Positions 42,289-50,923 of a stretch of 64,000 nucleotides of DNA are shown in pieces. The notes beneath the pieces are model-generated. The model was not told where the DNA came from. It ran no database searches and saw nothing but the letters and a program-made list of their open reading frames with translations. Position 1 is the first letter of the stretch. Each line of letters starts with the position of its first letter. The position numbers and the translations under genes were made by a program. Location of the stretch: positions 124,001-188,000 of the forward strand of contig NZ_JHYG01000005.1 of assembly GCF_000687875.1 (NCBI RefSeq), in the 5' to 3' direction. The DNA comes from Acidocella facilis ATCC 35904. GTDB lineage: Bacteria; Pseudomonadota; Alphaproteobacteria; Acetobacterales; Acetobacteraceae.

Positions 42289-44456
42289 GCGCCTATCTGG
42301 AGGGGCTGAACGCCGCCCAGCGCGAGGCGGTGGAGAGCACCGAGGGCCCGGTGCTGGTGCTGGCGGGGGCGGGCACGGGCAAAACCCGGGTGCTCACCAC
42401 CCGCTTCGCGCATATATTGCTCAGCCGCCGCGCCTTCCCCAACCAGATCCTCAGCGTCACCTTCACCAACAAGGCGGCGCGGGAGATGCGCGAGCGCGTC
42501 GCCAAGATCATGGGCGGCCCGGTCGAGGGGCTGTGGCTCGGCACCTTCCACGCGCTCTGCGCCCGGATGCTGCGCCGCTTCGCGGATCGCGTCGGCCTGA
42601 CCAGCAGCTTTTCCATTCTCGACACGGACGACCAGCTGCGCGTGCTCAAGCAGATCCTGGACGCGGCGAAGGTGGATTTCAAACGCTGGCCGCCAAATTC
42701 GCTAATGGCGCAGATCCAGAGCTGGAAAGACAAGGGCTATATGCCAGGCCAGGTGCCGGTGGCCGATGCCTCCGACTACGCCAATGGCCGCGCCGACGAG
42801 TTCTATGCCGCCTACCAGTCCCGGATGCGCCAGCTCAATGCCGTGGATTTCGGCGACCTGCTGCTGCTGATGGTGCATCTGCTGAAGACCGACGCGGAAG
42901 TGCTGGCGCATTATCATCGCGCCTTCCGCTATATTCTCGTGGATGAGTACCAGGACACTAATCTGGTGCAATATTATTGGCTGCGGCTGCTCGCCCAGGG
43001 CCATAAGAATATCTGCTGTGTCGGCGACGACGATCAGAGCATTTATAGCTGGCGCGGTGCCGAGATCGAGAACATCCTGAAATTTGAACGGGATTTTCCG
43101 GGGGCGAAAATCATCCGGCTGGAATCCAATTACCGCTCCACCGCCCCCATCCTCGCCGCCGCCTCGTATCTGATCGCCCATAACGAGGGGCGGCTGGGCA
43201 AAACCCTGCATTCTGGCAAGGAAAATGCCGAGGGCGAGAAGGTTGAGGTGATCTCCTTGTGGGATTCCGAGGAGGAAGCCCGCACCGTGGGCAGCCGCAT
43301 CGAGAGCCTGTGGCGGTCCGGTGAATCCCTCAATGAAATCGCCATCCTGGTCCGTGCCGGCTTCCAGACCCGCGCCTTCGAGGAACGACTGCTGACCCTC
43401 GGCGTCCCCTACCGCATCGTCGGCGGCTTGCGCTTCTATGAGCGCGCCGAAATCCGCGACGCCATCGCCTATCTGCGGGTGCTGGGCCAGCCTTCGGATG
43501 ATCTGGCCTTCGAACGCATCGTCAATACCCCGAAGCGCGGCGTCGGCGATGGCGCGCTGCGCAACCTGCACGAAGCGGCGCGCACGCACGGGCTGTCGCT
43601 GCATGACGCGACCCTGAAGCTGATCGAAGAGAACGGGCTGCGCGGCAAGCTCGGCGCCACGCTGCGCGGGCTGATGGAGCAGTTCGCGCAATGGCGCGAT
43701 ATCCTCGCCGCGCAAGGCCCGGTGGTGGCGCTGGACACGCTGCTGGAAGAAAGCGGCTACATCGCCATGTGGAAGGCCGACAAGGCCCCGGACGCGCCGG
43801 GCCGGCTGGAAAACCTCAAGGAGCTTTCCCGCGCTTTGGCGGATTTCGGCACGCTGCAGGAATTTCTGGAGCATGTCGCGCTGGTGACGGAAGCCGAAGC
43901 CCAGGAGGACGGCGCCAAGGTCTCGATGATGACACTGCACGGCGCCAAGGGGCTGGAATTCGACAATGTCTTTCTCCCCGGCTGGGAGGAAGGCGTGTTC
44001 CCCAACCAGCGCTCGCTCGATGAGGGCGGCAATAAGAGCCTGGAGGAGGAGCGGCGGCTGGCTTATGTCGGCATCACCCGGGCCAGGCACCGCGCCATCA
44101 TCCTGCATGCCGCCAACCGGCGCATCTATGCCAACTGGCAAAGCTCGATTCCCAGCCGCTTCATCGAGGAGCTGCCGGAAGAGGTCATCCGCCGTTCCGG
44201 CTCCGCCCAGCCCGCCGGCGCCCGCCCTGCCCTGCCCGCCACCACCTTCCCCCTGCAGGCCCGCCGCCCGGATGCCTGGGAGGTGCAGGCCAGGCCCGCC
44301 CGGGCGCAAAAAATCCCGGTCGGCGCGCGGGTATTTCACCAGAAATTCGGCTATGGCCGGGTGATCGCGGCCGATGACGACCGGCTGGATATCGATTTCG
44401 AGACATCAGGAGAAAAACGCGTGCTGGACCGTTTCGTGGAGCGCCAGGATGGCTGA
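42285..44456 (+). CDS. uvrD: UvrD/PcrA-family DNA helicase
   Basis: The 723-residue superfamily-1 helicase starts at TTG (overlap TTGA with metF). The Walker A motif is AGAGTGKTRVL; motif II is LVDEYQDTNLVQY, motif III is DDDQSIYSWRGAE, motif IV is LESNYRS and motif VI is EERRLAYVGITRARH. It unwinds DNA in nucleotide excision and mismatch repair. The end (KIPVGARVFHQKFGYGRVI and on) is the Tudor-like C-terminal domain that binds RNA polymerase. It overlaps prmA by eight bases. Confidence 0.95.
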   Translation: MSAYLEGLNAAQREAVESTEGPVLVLAGAGTGKTRVLTTRFAHILLSRRAFPNQILSVTFTNKAAREMRERVAKIMGGPVEGLWLGTFHALCARMLRRFADRVGLTSSFSILDTDDQLRVLKQILDAAKVDFKRWPPNSLMAQIQSWKDKGYMPGQVPVADASDYANGRADEFYAAYQSRMRQLNAVDFGDLLLLMVHLLKTDAEVLAHYHRAFRYILVDEYQDTNLVQYYWLRLLAQGHKNICCVGDDDQSIYSWRGAEIENILKFERDFPGAKIIRLESNYRSTAPILAAASYLIAHNEGRLGKTLHSGKENAEGEKVEVISLWDSEEEARTVGSRIESLWRSGESLNEIAILVRAGFQTRAFEERLLTLGVPYRIVGGLRFYERAEIRDAIAYLRVLGQPSDDLAFERIVNTPKRGVGDGALRNLHEAARTHGLSLHDATLKLIEENGLRGKLGATLRGLMEQFAQWRDILAAQGPVVALDTLLEESGYIAMWKADKAPDAPGRLENLKELSRALADFGTLQEFLEHVALVTEAEAQEDGAKVSMMTLHGAKGLEFDNVFLPGWEEGVFPNQRSLDEGGNKSLEEERRLAYVGITRARHRAIILHAANRRIYANWQSSIPSRFIEELPEEVIRRSGSAQPAGARPALPATTFPLQARRPDAWEVQARPARAQKIPVGARVFHQKFGYGRVIAADDDRLDIDFETSGEKRVLDRFVERQDG

Positions 44457-45324
44457 GGAATTGCTGGACTGCATCAGCCTGCGGGTGCCGGCCGAGGTGA
44501 TGGAGACGTTCGAGGCCGCCCTCTCCAGCGTCTGCCGCGCGGTCTCCTTCTACCACGATGAAGATGTCGATGAATGGGACCTGCAAGGGGTGAAGGAGCG
44601 CGGCGAACATGAGGCCGACCTCGCCGCCGCGCTGATGATCGCCGAAATGGTCTCCGGTGTCTCGCCCGAGATCACCCGCGGTCTGGTGCCGGTCGGCGGC
44701 TGGCTGGCGCGCACCCAGCAGGCCTTTCCGGAACAGTTGATCGGCAAGCGCTTCGCCATTCGCGGCACCCATATCAAGGATGCCAAGCTGCCCGGGCGCA
44801 TCACCATCACGCTCGATGCCGGTCTGGCCTTCGGCACCGGCGAGCATAATTCCACCCGTGGCTGCCTCGTCACGCTCGAGGACCTGGTCAAGCATCACCA
44901 CCCGCGGCGGATTCTGGATCTCGGCACCGGCTCGGGCATTCTCGCCATCGCCGCCGCCAAGCTGCTGCACAAACCCGTGCTGGCCACCGATATCGATCCC
45001 CGCGCCGCCCGTGTCGCCGCTGAAAACGCCAAGCTGAACGGGGTGCAGGGCATGATCCGCGCCATCCAGGCCGATGGCTGGCAGGACCCGCGTATCACCA
45101 AGGCCGCGCCGTTCGATCTGGTATTCGCCAACATCCTGGCCCGGCCGCTTTGCGCCATGGCGCATCAGCTCGCCGCGCATCTGGCCCCGGGCGGAGTCGC
45201 CATCCTGGCCGGGCTGCTCAATACCCAGGTGAACTGGGTGCTCTCCTGCCATCGCCGCGCCGGGCTGCGGCTGGAGCGCCAGCTCATCGATGGCGCCTGG
45301 TCGATCCTGACCCTGCGCAAATAA
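44449..45324 (+). CDS. prmA: Ribosomal protein L11 methyltransferase
   Basis: The 291-residue protein has the SAM-binding sequence ILDLGTGSGILAIAAAKL, the preceding LDAGLAFGTGEHNSTRGCL and the catalytic loop FDLVFANILARPL, typical of PrmA. It trimethylates ribosomal protein L11. The ATG at 44449 lies in the end of uvrD, and the three genes metF, uvrD and prmA form one operon. Confidence 0.93.
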   Translation: MAEELLDCISLRVPAEVMETFEAALSSVCRAVSFYHDEDVDEWDLQGVKERGEHEADLAAALMIAEMVSGVSPEITRGLVPVGGWLARTQQAFPEQLIGKRFAIRGTHIKDAKLPGRITITLDAGLAFGTGEHNSTRGCLVTLEDLVKHHHPRRILDLGTGSGILAIAAAKLLHKPVLATDIDPRAARVAAENAKLNGVQGMIRAIQADGWQDPRITKAAPFDLVFANILARPLCAMAHQLAAHLAPGGVAILAGLLNTQVNWVLSCHRRAGLRLERQLIDGAWSILTLRK

Positions 45325-45419
45325 CCCTTCCATTCCGGCAAAACTGCCATGCAAACCCGTTTGTTGCAGCGCAGCAGAAGCCGGGAGGATAAGGGGATCA
45401 AGGTTTAGCTGGAGGCCGT

Positions 45420-45453
45420 CCTTCAACCCTGGGCAACTGCCCTCATTTGAAGG
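45420..45453 (+). promoter_or_regulatory. Hairpin covering the ribosome site of the 50-aa gene
   Basis: CCTTCAA at 45420-45426 pairs with TTGAAGG at 45447-45453, with an inner GGGC-AACT-GCCC stem. The AAGGAG ribosome site is part of the right arm, so the structure would hide it. This could be a temperature- or factor-controlled switch. Confidence 0.45.
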
Positions 45454-45462
45454 AGCTTAACA

Positions 45463-45615
45463 ATGAGCTTTAAGAGCAGCTTTGAGACGATGGGCGAAGG
45501 CATGATCGCCGCCGCCGAAGGCAATCAGATCATCGCGCAGGAAATCGCCCGCGCCGTGAAGACCCTCTTCGCGAAGATCTTCCACCGCAAGCCGGCCACC
45601 CTGCCCGCTGAATAA
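45463..45615 (+). CDS. Small helical protein, 50 residues
   Basis: The frame MSFKSSFETMGEGMIAAAEG and on, ending KIFHRKPATLPAE, is preceded by AAGGAG at seven bases. It encodes an amphipathic helix with a basic C-terminal end. I do not recognise a family with certainty. It stands alone between prmA and a strong terminator. The ribosome site within a hairpin and the dedicated terminator support a real, regulated short gene. Confidence 0.68.
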   Translation: MSFKSSFETMGEGMIAAAEGNQIIAQEIARAVKTLFAKIFHRKPATLPAE

Positions 45616-45634
45616 GCGTCCCGGCCTGGTCCGC

Positions 45635-45667
45635 AAAAACCCCAGAGCCTCAGGCCCTGGGGTTTTT
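45635..45667. terminator. Bidirectional terminator after the 50-aa gene
   Basis: AAAAACCCCAG and CTGGGGTTTTT pair fully, with further GCC/GGC pairing inside. It also serves pntB from the other side. Confidence 0.88.
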
Positions 45668-45684
45668 CTTTCCGGCACCCAGCC

Positions 45685-47094
45685 TCAGTGATTGAGCGCC
45701 TGCACGATCTCTTCGGTCATCTTCTTCGCATCGCCGAACAGCATCATCGTGTTGTCCTTGAAGAACAGCTCATTCTCCACGCCGGCATAGCCGGACGCCA
45801 TCGAGCGCTTCACGAACAGCACGGTCTTGGCCTTGTCGACTTCCAGGATCGGCATGCCGAAGATCGGGCTGGCCGGGTTGGTCTTCGCGGCCGGGTTGGT
45901 GACGTCGTTGGCGCCGATCACATAGACGACATCCGCGGTGGCGAATTCGTTGTTGATCTGCTCCAGCTCGAACACCTCGTCATACGGCACATTGGCTTCG
46001 GCCAGCAGCACGTTCATGTGCCCCGGCATGCGCCCCGCCACCGGATGGATGGCGTATTTCACTTCCACCCCTTCCTTCTTCAGCGTGTCGGCCATCTCGC
46101 GCAGCGCGTGCTGGGCCTGCGCCACCGCCATGCCATAGCCCGGCACCACGATCACCTTGGAGGCGTTCTTCATGATGAAGGCCGCATCGTCGGCGGAGCC
46201 ATGCTTCACCGCCTTGTCGCCGTTGGAAGCGCCGGCAACCGCCCCGGCATCGCCGGAATTGCCGAAGCCGCCGGCAATCACGTTGATGATCGAGCGGTTC
46301 ATGCCCTTGCACATGATGTAGGACAGAATCGCACCCGAGGAACCAACAAGCGCGCCGGTGATGATCAGCGCCAGATTGCCGATGGTAAAGCCGATGCCCG
46401 ACGCCGCCCAGCCGGAATAGGAATTCAGCATCGAGACGACGACCGGCATATCCGCCCCGCCGATCGGGATGATCAGCAGGAAGCCCAGCGCCAGCGCCAC
46501 CAGGGCGATCAGCGAGAACAGCACGGTGCTGCCGCCGGAAGCGACGAAGGCGATGATCAGCAGCACGATCAGCACGCCCAGACCGCCATTGAGCTTATGC
46601 TGGCCGGGGAAGGTGATCGGCGTGCCCTTCATCAAGGCCTGCAGCTTGGCAAAGGCGATCAGCGAGCCGGTGAAGGTGATGGCACCGATGGCCAGGCCGA
46701 TCGACATTTCGATCAGGCTCTCGGTATGGATATTGTGCGGCGTGCCGATGCCAAAGCTCTGCGGCGCGTTCAGCGCCGAGGTGGCGACGAACACGGCCGC
46801 CAGACCCACCAGCGAGTGGAAGGCCGCGACCAGCTGCGGCAGCGCCGTCATCTTGATCTTCTGCGCCACCACCAGCCCGATGCCGCCGCCGATGGCGATG
46901 CCCAGGATGATGGTCAGCGCCCAGCCCCAATCCATCCCGCCATGCAGGAAGGTGGCGAGGATGGCGATGACCATGCCGATCATGCCGAAGCGGTTGCCCT
47001 GGCGCGAGGTGGTGGGGTGCGAAAGGCCGCGCAGCGCCAGGATGAACAGAACCGCCGCGACGAGATACGCAAACGAGGTGAGAGACTGGTTCAT
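45685..47094 (-). CDS. pntB: NAD(P) transhydrogenase, beta subunit
   Basis: The 469-residue protein has about nine membrane helices (residues 1-270) and a C-terminal NADP-binding domain (KVIVVPGYGMAVAQAQHALRE, AIHPVAGRMPGHMNVLLAEANVPYD, and VIGANDVTNPAAKTNPASPIFGMPILEV). With PntAA and PntAB it moves hydride from NADH to NADP+ using the proton gradient and supplies NADPH. It is the last gene of the three-gene operon. Confidence 0.96.
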   Translation of the reverse strand: MNQSLTSFAYLVAAVLFILALRGLSHPTTSRQGNRFGMIGMVIAILATFLHGGMDWGWALTIILGIAIGGGIGLVVAQKIKMTALPQLVAAFHSLVGLAAVFVATSALNAPQSFGIGTPHNIHTESLIEMSIGLAIGAITFTGSLIAFAKLQALMKGTPITFPGQHKLNGGLGVLIVLLIIAFVASGGSTVLFSLIALVALALGFLLIIPIGGADMPVVVSMLNSYSGWAASGIGFTIGNLALIITGALVGSSGAILSYIMCKGMNRSIINVIAGGFGNSGDAGAVAGASNGDKAVKHGSADDAAFIMKNASKVIVVPGYGMAVAQAQHALREMADTLKKEGVEVKYAIHPVAGRMPGHMNVLLAEANVPYDEVFELEQINNEFATADVVYVIGANDVTNPAAKTNPASPIFGMPILEVDKAKTVLFVKRSMASGYAGVENELFFKDNTMMLFGDAKKMTEEIVQALNH

Positions 47095-47100
47095 CGGGCG

Positions 47101-47490
47101 TTACTTCTTCTTGAACATGGCCAGCATGCGGTTGGTGACCGCGAAGCCGCCGAAAATATTGACGCTGACCAGCACCACCGCCAGGAAGCCGAACACATGC
47201 GCCACCATCGAGCCATGCAGCCCGGTGGCCAGCATCGCGCCGACGATGATGACGGAGGAGATCGCGTTGGTCACCGCCATCAAAGGCGAGTGCAGCGCCG
47301 GGGTGACCGACCAGACCACGTAATAGCCGACAAACACGGCCATCACGAAAATGCTGAACAGGAACACGAAGGGCGCCGCCGGCGGCGCGTGCTGGGCCGC
47401 CACGGCGGCAACCCCGGCGGCGTTCTGCGCCAGGATCGAGGCCTGATGGGCGAGGTCCGCCGCCTGGGCGGCCAAGTCTGCGGGTGTCAT
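47101..47490 (-). CDS. pntAB: NAD(P) transhydrogenase, alpha subunit part 2
   Basis: The 129-residue protein carries the membrane part of the alpha subunit: three or four helices, including FVFLFSIFVMAVFVGYYVVWSVTPALHSPLMAVTNAISSVI, with a hydrophilic N-terminus. The separation from PntAA is usual in alphaproteobacteria such as Rhodospirillum. It lies six bases before pntB and 22 bases after pntAA. Confidence 0.93.
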   Translation of the reverse strand: MTPADLAAQAADLAHQASILAQNAAGVAAVAAQHAPPAAPFVFLFSIFVMAVFVGYYVVWSVTPALHSPLMAVTNAISSVIIVGAMLATGLHGSMVAHVFGFLAVVLVSVNIFGGFAVTNRMLAMFKKK

Positions 47491-47512
47491 GATGATGAAG
47501 CCTCCCTGCGAA

Positions 47513-48646
47513 TTAAACGGCGGGCTTGAAGTTGGGATGGACGATCTCGCCGCCCTTGGTCACCAACGCGCCCTTGATCAGATCATCCTCCGGCTTCAGG
47601 TTCGGCGCCTTGGCGTCCTTGTCCCAGAAATTGGTGAGGAAGGTGAGCAGATTGCGGGCATAAAGCTGGCTGGACGCCACCGCGATGCGCGAGGGCCAGT
47701 TCTTGTGGCCGATGATCTTCACCCCGTTGGGCGTGGTGATGGTCTCGCCCGGCACCGTCTCGGCGCAATTGCCGCCGGCCTCGGCCGCGAGATCGACCAC
47801 GATCGAGCCCGGCTTCATCGCGGCCACCATCTCCGAGGTGACGATGACCGGCGCCTTGCGGCCCTGCACCAAGGCGGTGCAGATCACGATGTCGTTCTTG
47901 GCCACGGTGCTGGCCATCAGCTCCGCCTGCTTCTTGCGGAACTCGTCGGACATCTGCCCGGCATAGGGCCCGGTCTGCTTGGCGGATTCCTCGTCATCCA
48001 CGCCGATATAGCTGGCGCCGAGGGATTTGATCTCTTCCTTGGCCGCCGGGCGCACATCCGTACCCGAGACCACGCCGCCGAGGCGGCGCGCGGTGGCGAT
48101 CGCCTGCAGCCCCGCCACACCGGCGCCGATCACAAACACGCGCGCCGGCGCCACGGTGCCGGCGGCGGTCATCATCAGCGGAAAGCCGCGGGAGAATTCA
48201 TAGGCCCCCTCGATCACGGCGCGATAGCCGGCGAGGTTGGCCTGGGAGGAGAGCACATCCATGCTCTGCGCGCGGGTGATGCGCGGCAGCAGCTCCAGCC
48301 CCACCGCATCGATGCGCGCGGCGGCCAGAGCCGGCGCCAGCGTGGCATCCGAGGCCGCGCCGAGTGTTGCGATCAGCAGCGTCCCCGGCGCGATCAGCGC
48401 CCGCACCGCCTCATCCGGCGCGGCGACGGCGAAGAGAATCCCGGCGCCCGCCAGCGCGGCGGCCGCATCCGGCACAATCTCGGCGCCCGCCGCGATGAAC
48501 TCCGCATCCGGAATCGCCGCCGCGATCCCCGCCCCGGTCTCGATCGCCACCGTCAGGCCCAGCCCGATCAGTTTCTTCACCGTGTCAGGCGTGGCCGCCA
48601 CGCGGAGTTCCCCCGCACGACGCTCCTTCAAAACCGCTAACCGCAT
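47513..48646 (-). CDS. pntAA: NAD(P) transhydrogenase, alpha subunit part 1
   Basis: The 377-residue soluble subunit is related to alanine dehydrogenase. It has the Arg-rich start LAVLKERRAGELRVAATPDTV, AQSMDVLSSQANLAGYRAVIE and the NAD-binding Rossmann motif VFVIGAGVAGLQAIATARRLGG. It binds NAD(H) and transfers hydride to the NADP domain of PntB. It is the first gene of the operon; a 143-base spacer before it likely holds the promoter. Confidence 0.95.
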   Translation of the reverse strand: MRLAVLKERRAGELRVAATPDTVKKLIGLGLTVAIETGAGIAAAIPDAEFIAAGAEIVPDAAAALAGAGILFAVAAPDEAVRALIAPGTLLIATLGAASDATLAPALAAARIDAVGLELLPRITRAQSMDVLSSQANLAGYRAVIEGAYEFSRGFPLMMTAAGTVAPARVFVIGAGVAGLQAIATARRLGGVVSGTDVRPAAKEEIKSLGASYIGVDDEESAKQTGPYAGQMSDEFRKKQAELMASTVAKNDIVICTALVQGRKAPVIVTSEMVAAMKPGSIVVDLAAEAGGNCAETVPGETITTPNGVKIIGHKNWPSRIAVASSQLYARNLLTFLTNFWDKDAKAPNLKPEDDLIKGALVTKGGEIVHPNFKPAV

Positions 48647-48789
48647 ACCCTGGTCCTCAAACGCTTGAAAATTTTCTGTTACCTTGTGTTAAGGCGCTGG
48701 ATATTACAAGCCCGCGCCCGCCGCGCGGCCCCGCCTGGCGCGTCGGCACAACCCTCGGGACCAGGCCTCGTTTTCCGGTTTGTTTAGTT

Positions 48790-49539
48790 TTATGGACGCG
48801 CGAGCGCCGCGCCCGCCCGCGGCTCCGGCAGGCTGCCCGCCGCGCCCAGGCGCACCGCCACATGCCCCTTTTCAGCGGAAACACCTATATATTCATAGCT
48901 CAGGCCGGATTGCGCGATGAATTCCTGGAAGGCCTTATATTCATGCCCGCGCCAGCCGGGATAATTGAAATATTCATCAAACAGAATGACCGTCCCCGGC
49001 ACGATCCGCCCCGCCAGGGCGGAAAAAATCGTCACCGTGCTGGTATAGATGTCACAATCAACGTGCAGAAACGCAACATCTCCGGCATGGGCGGCGAGGA
49101 AGGGCGGCAGCGTCTGGTCGAACCAGCCCGGATGCAGCCTGGCATTGGCGGGAACCTTGGGCAGCTTGCCCTTCTGGGTGAAGGCGCCGGCCCCTTCCTT
49201 GGTGCCGGCCCAATCCTCCGGCAGCCCGCCGAAACTGTCGAACCCATGCACCTCGCGCGGCGTCTGGCCCGCCAGATTGCGCAAGCTGGCCCCACCGGCG
49301 ACACCGAATTCCAGCACCAGCCCTTCCTTGGGGGCGCGGCCGAGGGCAAAGCGCGCCAGCTCGTAGCGGTCCGCCAGCACCATCGCCTCTGGCATATGCG
49401 CGATCACATACTCAACCGCCTCGCGCTTGGCGTGCAGGCGCAGATCCAGCCAGAGATCGTTCACATAGATCGAGTGCAGCAGCTTCCGATAGGCCCGGGC
49501 GAGAAGCCCGGACCGCAGGCCGCGTTTGAGAATCGCCAT
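48790..49539 (-). CDS. TylF/MycF-type methyltransferase
   Basis: The 249-residue protein shows LVLEFGVAGGASLRNLAG (SAM motif I, unusual form found in TylF/MycF relatives), VHGFDSFGGLPEDW, and a metal-type acidic cluster DVAFLHVDCDIYTSTVTIF and VILFDEYFNYPGWR. These methylate sugar or small-molecule hydroxyls in the better-known members. The natural substrate here is unknown. The ATG at 49539 is chosen since the extended frame has no coding features. It is 32 bases after the AarF/UbiB-type gene. Confidence 0.8.
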   Translation of the reverse strand: MAILKRGLRSGLLARAYRKLLHSIYVNDLWLDLRLHAKREAVEYVIAHMPEAMVLADRYELARFALGRAPKEGLVLEFGVAGGASLRNLAGQTPREVHGFDSFGGLPEDWAGTKEGAGAFTQKGKLPKVPANARLHPGWFDQTLPPFLAAHAGDVAFLHVDCDIYTSTVTIFSALAGRIVPGTVILFDEYFNYPGWRGHEYKAFQEFIAQSGLSYEYIGVSAEKGHVAVRLGAAGSLPEPRAGAALARP

Positions 49540-49570
49540 GGTTGGCTCCGCCTTGCTGAGGGGTTGAGGT

Positions 49571-50923
49571 TTACTTGGCCTCCGGCACCCCGGCAATCTT
49601 CAAGGCATCCGCCTGGCGCGCCGCCAGCTCCGCCTCGTCAAACCCGGCCACCGTCTCCTGGAATAGCCGGCACCAGTTCAGCTCCGCGCCCAGCCGCATG
49701 AACACCGCCCCCAGCCCGATCGCGGAGCGGTCCATCAGCACGAATTCGCGCGGCGGGCGCACCCCACCAGTGCGCTGCAAGCCCGCATGCACCTTCTGCG
49801 CCACCTCGCGGCCAAATTCCGTACCCTGGCCGACCTGGATCGGCCGCACCCGGTCCTCGATCAGCGGCTGGTAGAGGAATTTCGCCCACTCATTCAGCAC
49901 CGCCACCTGCTCGTCGGTGATGCCCTTGAAGCCCCAGATGTCATAGGCGTGGCGGGCGCGGGCCTCGTCAGCCTCGCGCACGGCATTGTAGAGCTCCAGC
50001 ACGCCGCTGACGAATTTCGGCGGAAACACGCGGATGGAGCCATAATCCAGCAGATTGAGCCCGCCGCTCTCGCTGACCTGGTAATTGCCCAGATGCGGAT
50101 CGCCATGGATCACGCCATAGCGATAGAACGGGATATACCAGGCCCGGAACAAGGCCGTGGCCAGGGCGTTGCGCGCCTCCTGGCTCGGGTTGGCCGCCAT
50201 CCAGTCCCGGAAGCCCTGGCCTTTCAGCCAGGTCATGGTCAGCATCCGGGTGGTGGTATAGCCCTCCACCGGCTCCGGCACATTCACATCCGGCACATCC
50301 GCCAGCATCAGCCGGTAGAGCCGGATCTGCGCGGCCTCGCGCTGATAATCCAGCTCCTCGCGGAAGCGCTCGGAGAGCTCGACGAAGATATCGTCCTGAA
50401 TGATCGCGTTATCCATGCGCCGGTAAACGGCCATGGCCATCTTCACCTGGCGCAGATCCGCCTCGATGACGCTGGGCATGTCAGGATATTGCAGCTTCAC
50501 CGCCACGTCCCGGCCATCCGGCAGCACCGCGCGGTGCACCTGCCCCAGGCTGGCGGCGGCCACCGCCTCACGGGTGAAGCTCTGGAACTTGCCCTCCCAA
50601 TCCGGCCCCATCTCACCGGACATGCGCCGGCGCACGAAGGGCCAGCCCATCGGCGGGGCGTTGGCCTGCAATTCCGCCAGCTGCTTGGCATATTCCGGGG
50701 GCAGCGCGTCCGGCACGGTGGAGAGGAACTGCGCCACCTTCATCATCGGGCCCTTCAGCCCCCCGAGCAGCGCCTTCAAATCCTCGGCATGCTTGGCCTG
50801 GTCGGTCTTGATGCCGAACACGCGCTCGCCGGCGATGCGCGCGGCAATGCCGCCCACCGCCCCCGAGGTACGGGCCATGCGCCGCATCTCGCCGAAAAAA
50901 TTTCCGTCCTTGCGATCGCTCAT
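49571..50923 (-). CDS. ABC1/UbiB-family atypical kinase
   Basis: The 450-residue protein has the KxGQ-like region LKGPMMKVAQFLSTVPDALPPEY, the ATP-binding VAVKLQYPDM, and the catalytic-type loop VIHGDPHLGNYQVSES followed by LLDYGS. This matches the COQ8/UbiB group, which supports ubiquinone synthesis. The expected KxGQ reads KVAQ here, which may affect ATP use. It lacks the C-terminal membrane helices of UbiB and so resembles AarF-like or COQ8-like members. It overlaps pepF by four bases. Confidence 0.86.
   Translation of the reverse strand: MSDRKDGNFFGEMRRMARTSGAVGGIAARIAGERVFGIKTDQAKHAEDLKALLGGLKGPMMKVAQFLSTVPDALPPEYAKQLAELQANAPPMGWPFVRRRMSGEMGPDWEGKFQSFTREAVAAASLGQVHRAVLPDGRDVAVKLQYPDMPSVIEADLRQVKMAMAVYRRMDNAIIQDDIFVELSERFREELDYQREAAQIRLYRLMLADVPDVNVPEPVEGYTTTRMLTMTWLKGQGFRDWMAANPSQEARNALATALFRAWYIPFYRYGVIHGDPHLGNYQVSESGGLNLLDYGSIRVFPPKFVSGVLELYNAVREADEARARHAYDIWGFKGITDEQVAVLNEWAKFLYQPLIEDRVRPIQVGQGTEFGREVAQKVHAGLQRTGGVRPPREFVLMDRSAIGLGAVFMRLGAELNWCRLFQETVAGFDEAELAARQADALKIAGVPEAK

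Noticed and set aside
45688-47529. 613-aa open frame opposite pntB and pntAB
   Set aside because: Extremely His/Arg/Asp-rich shadow translation of the transhydrogenase genes.
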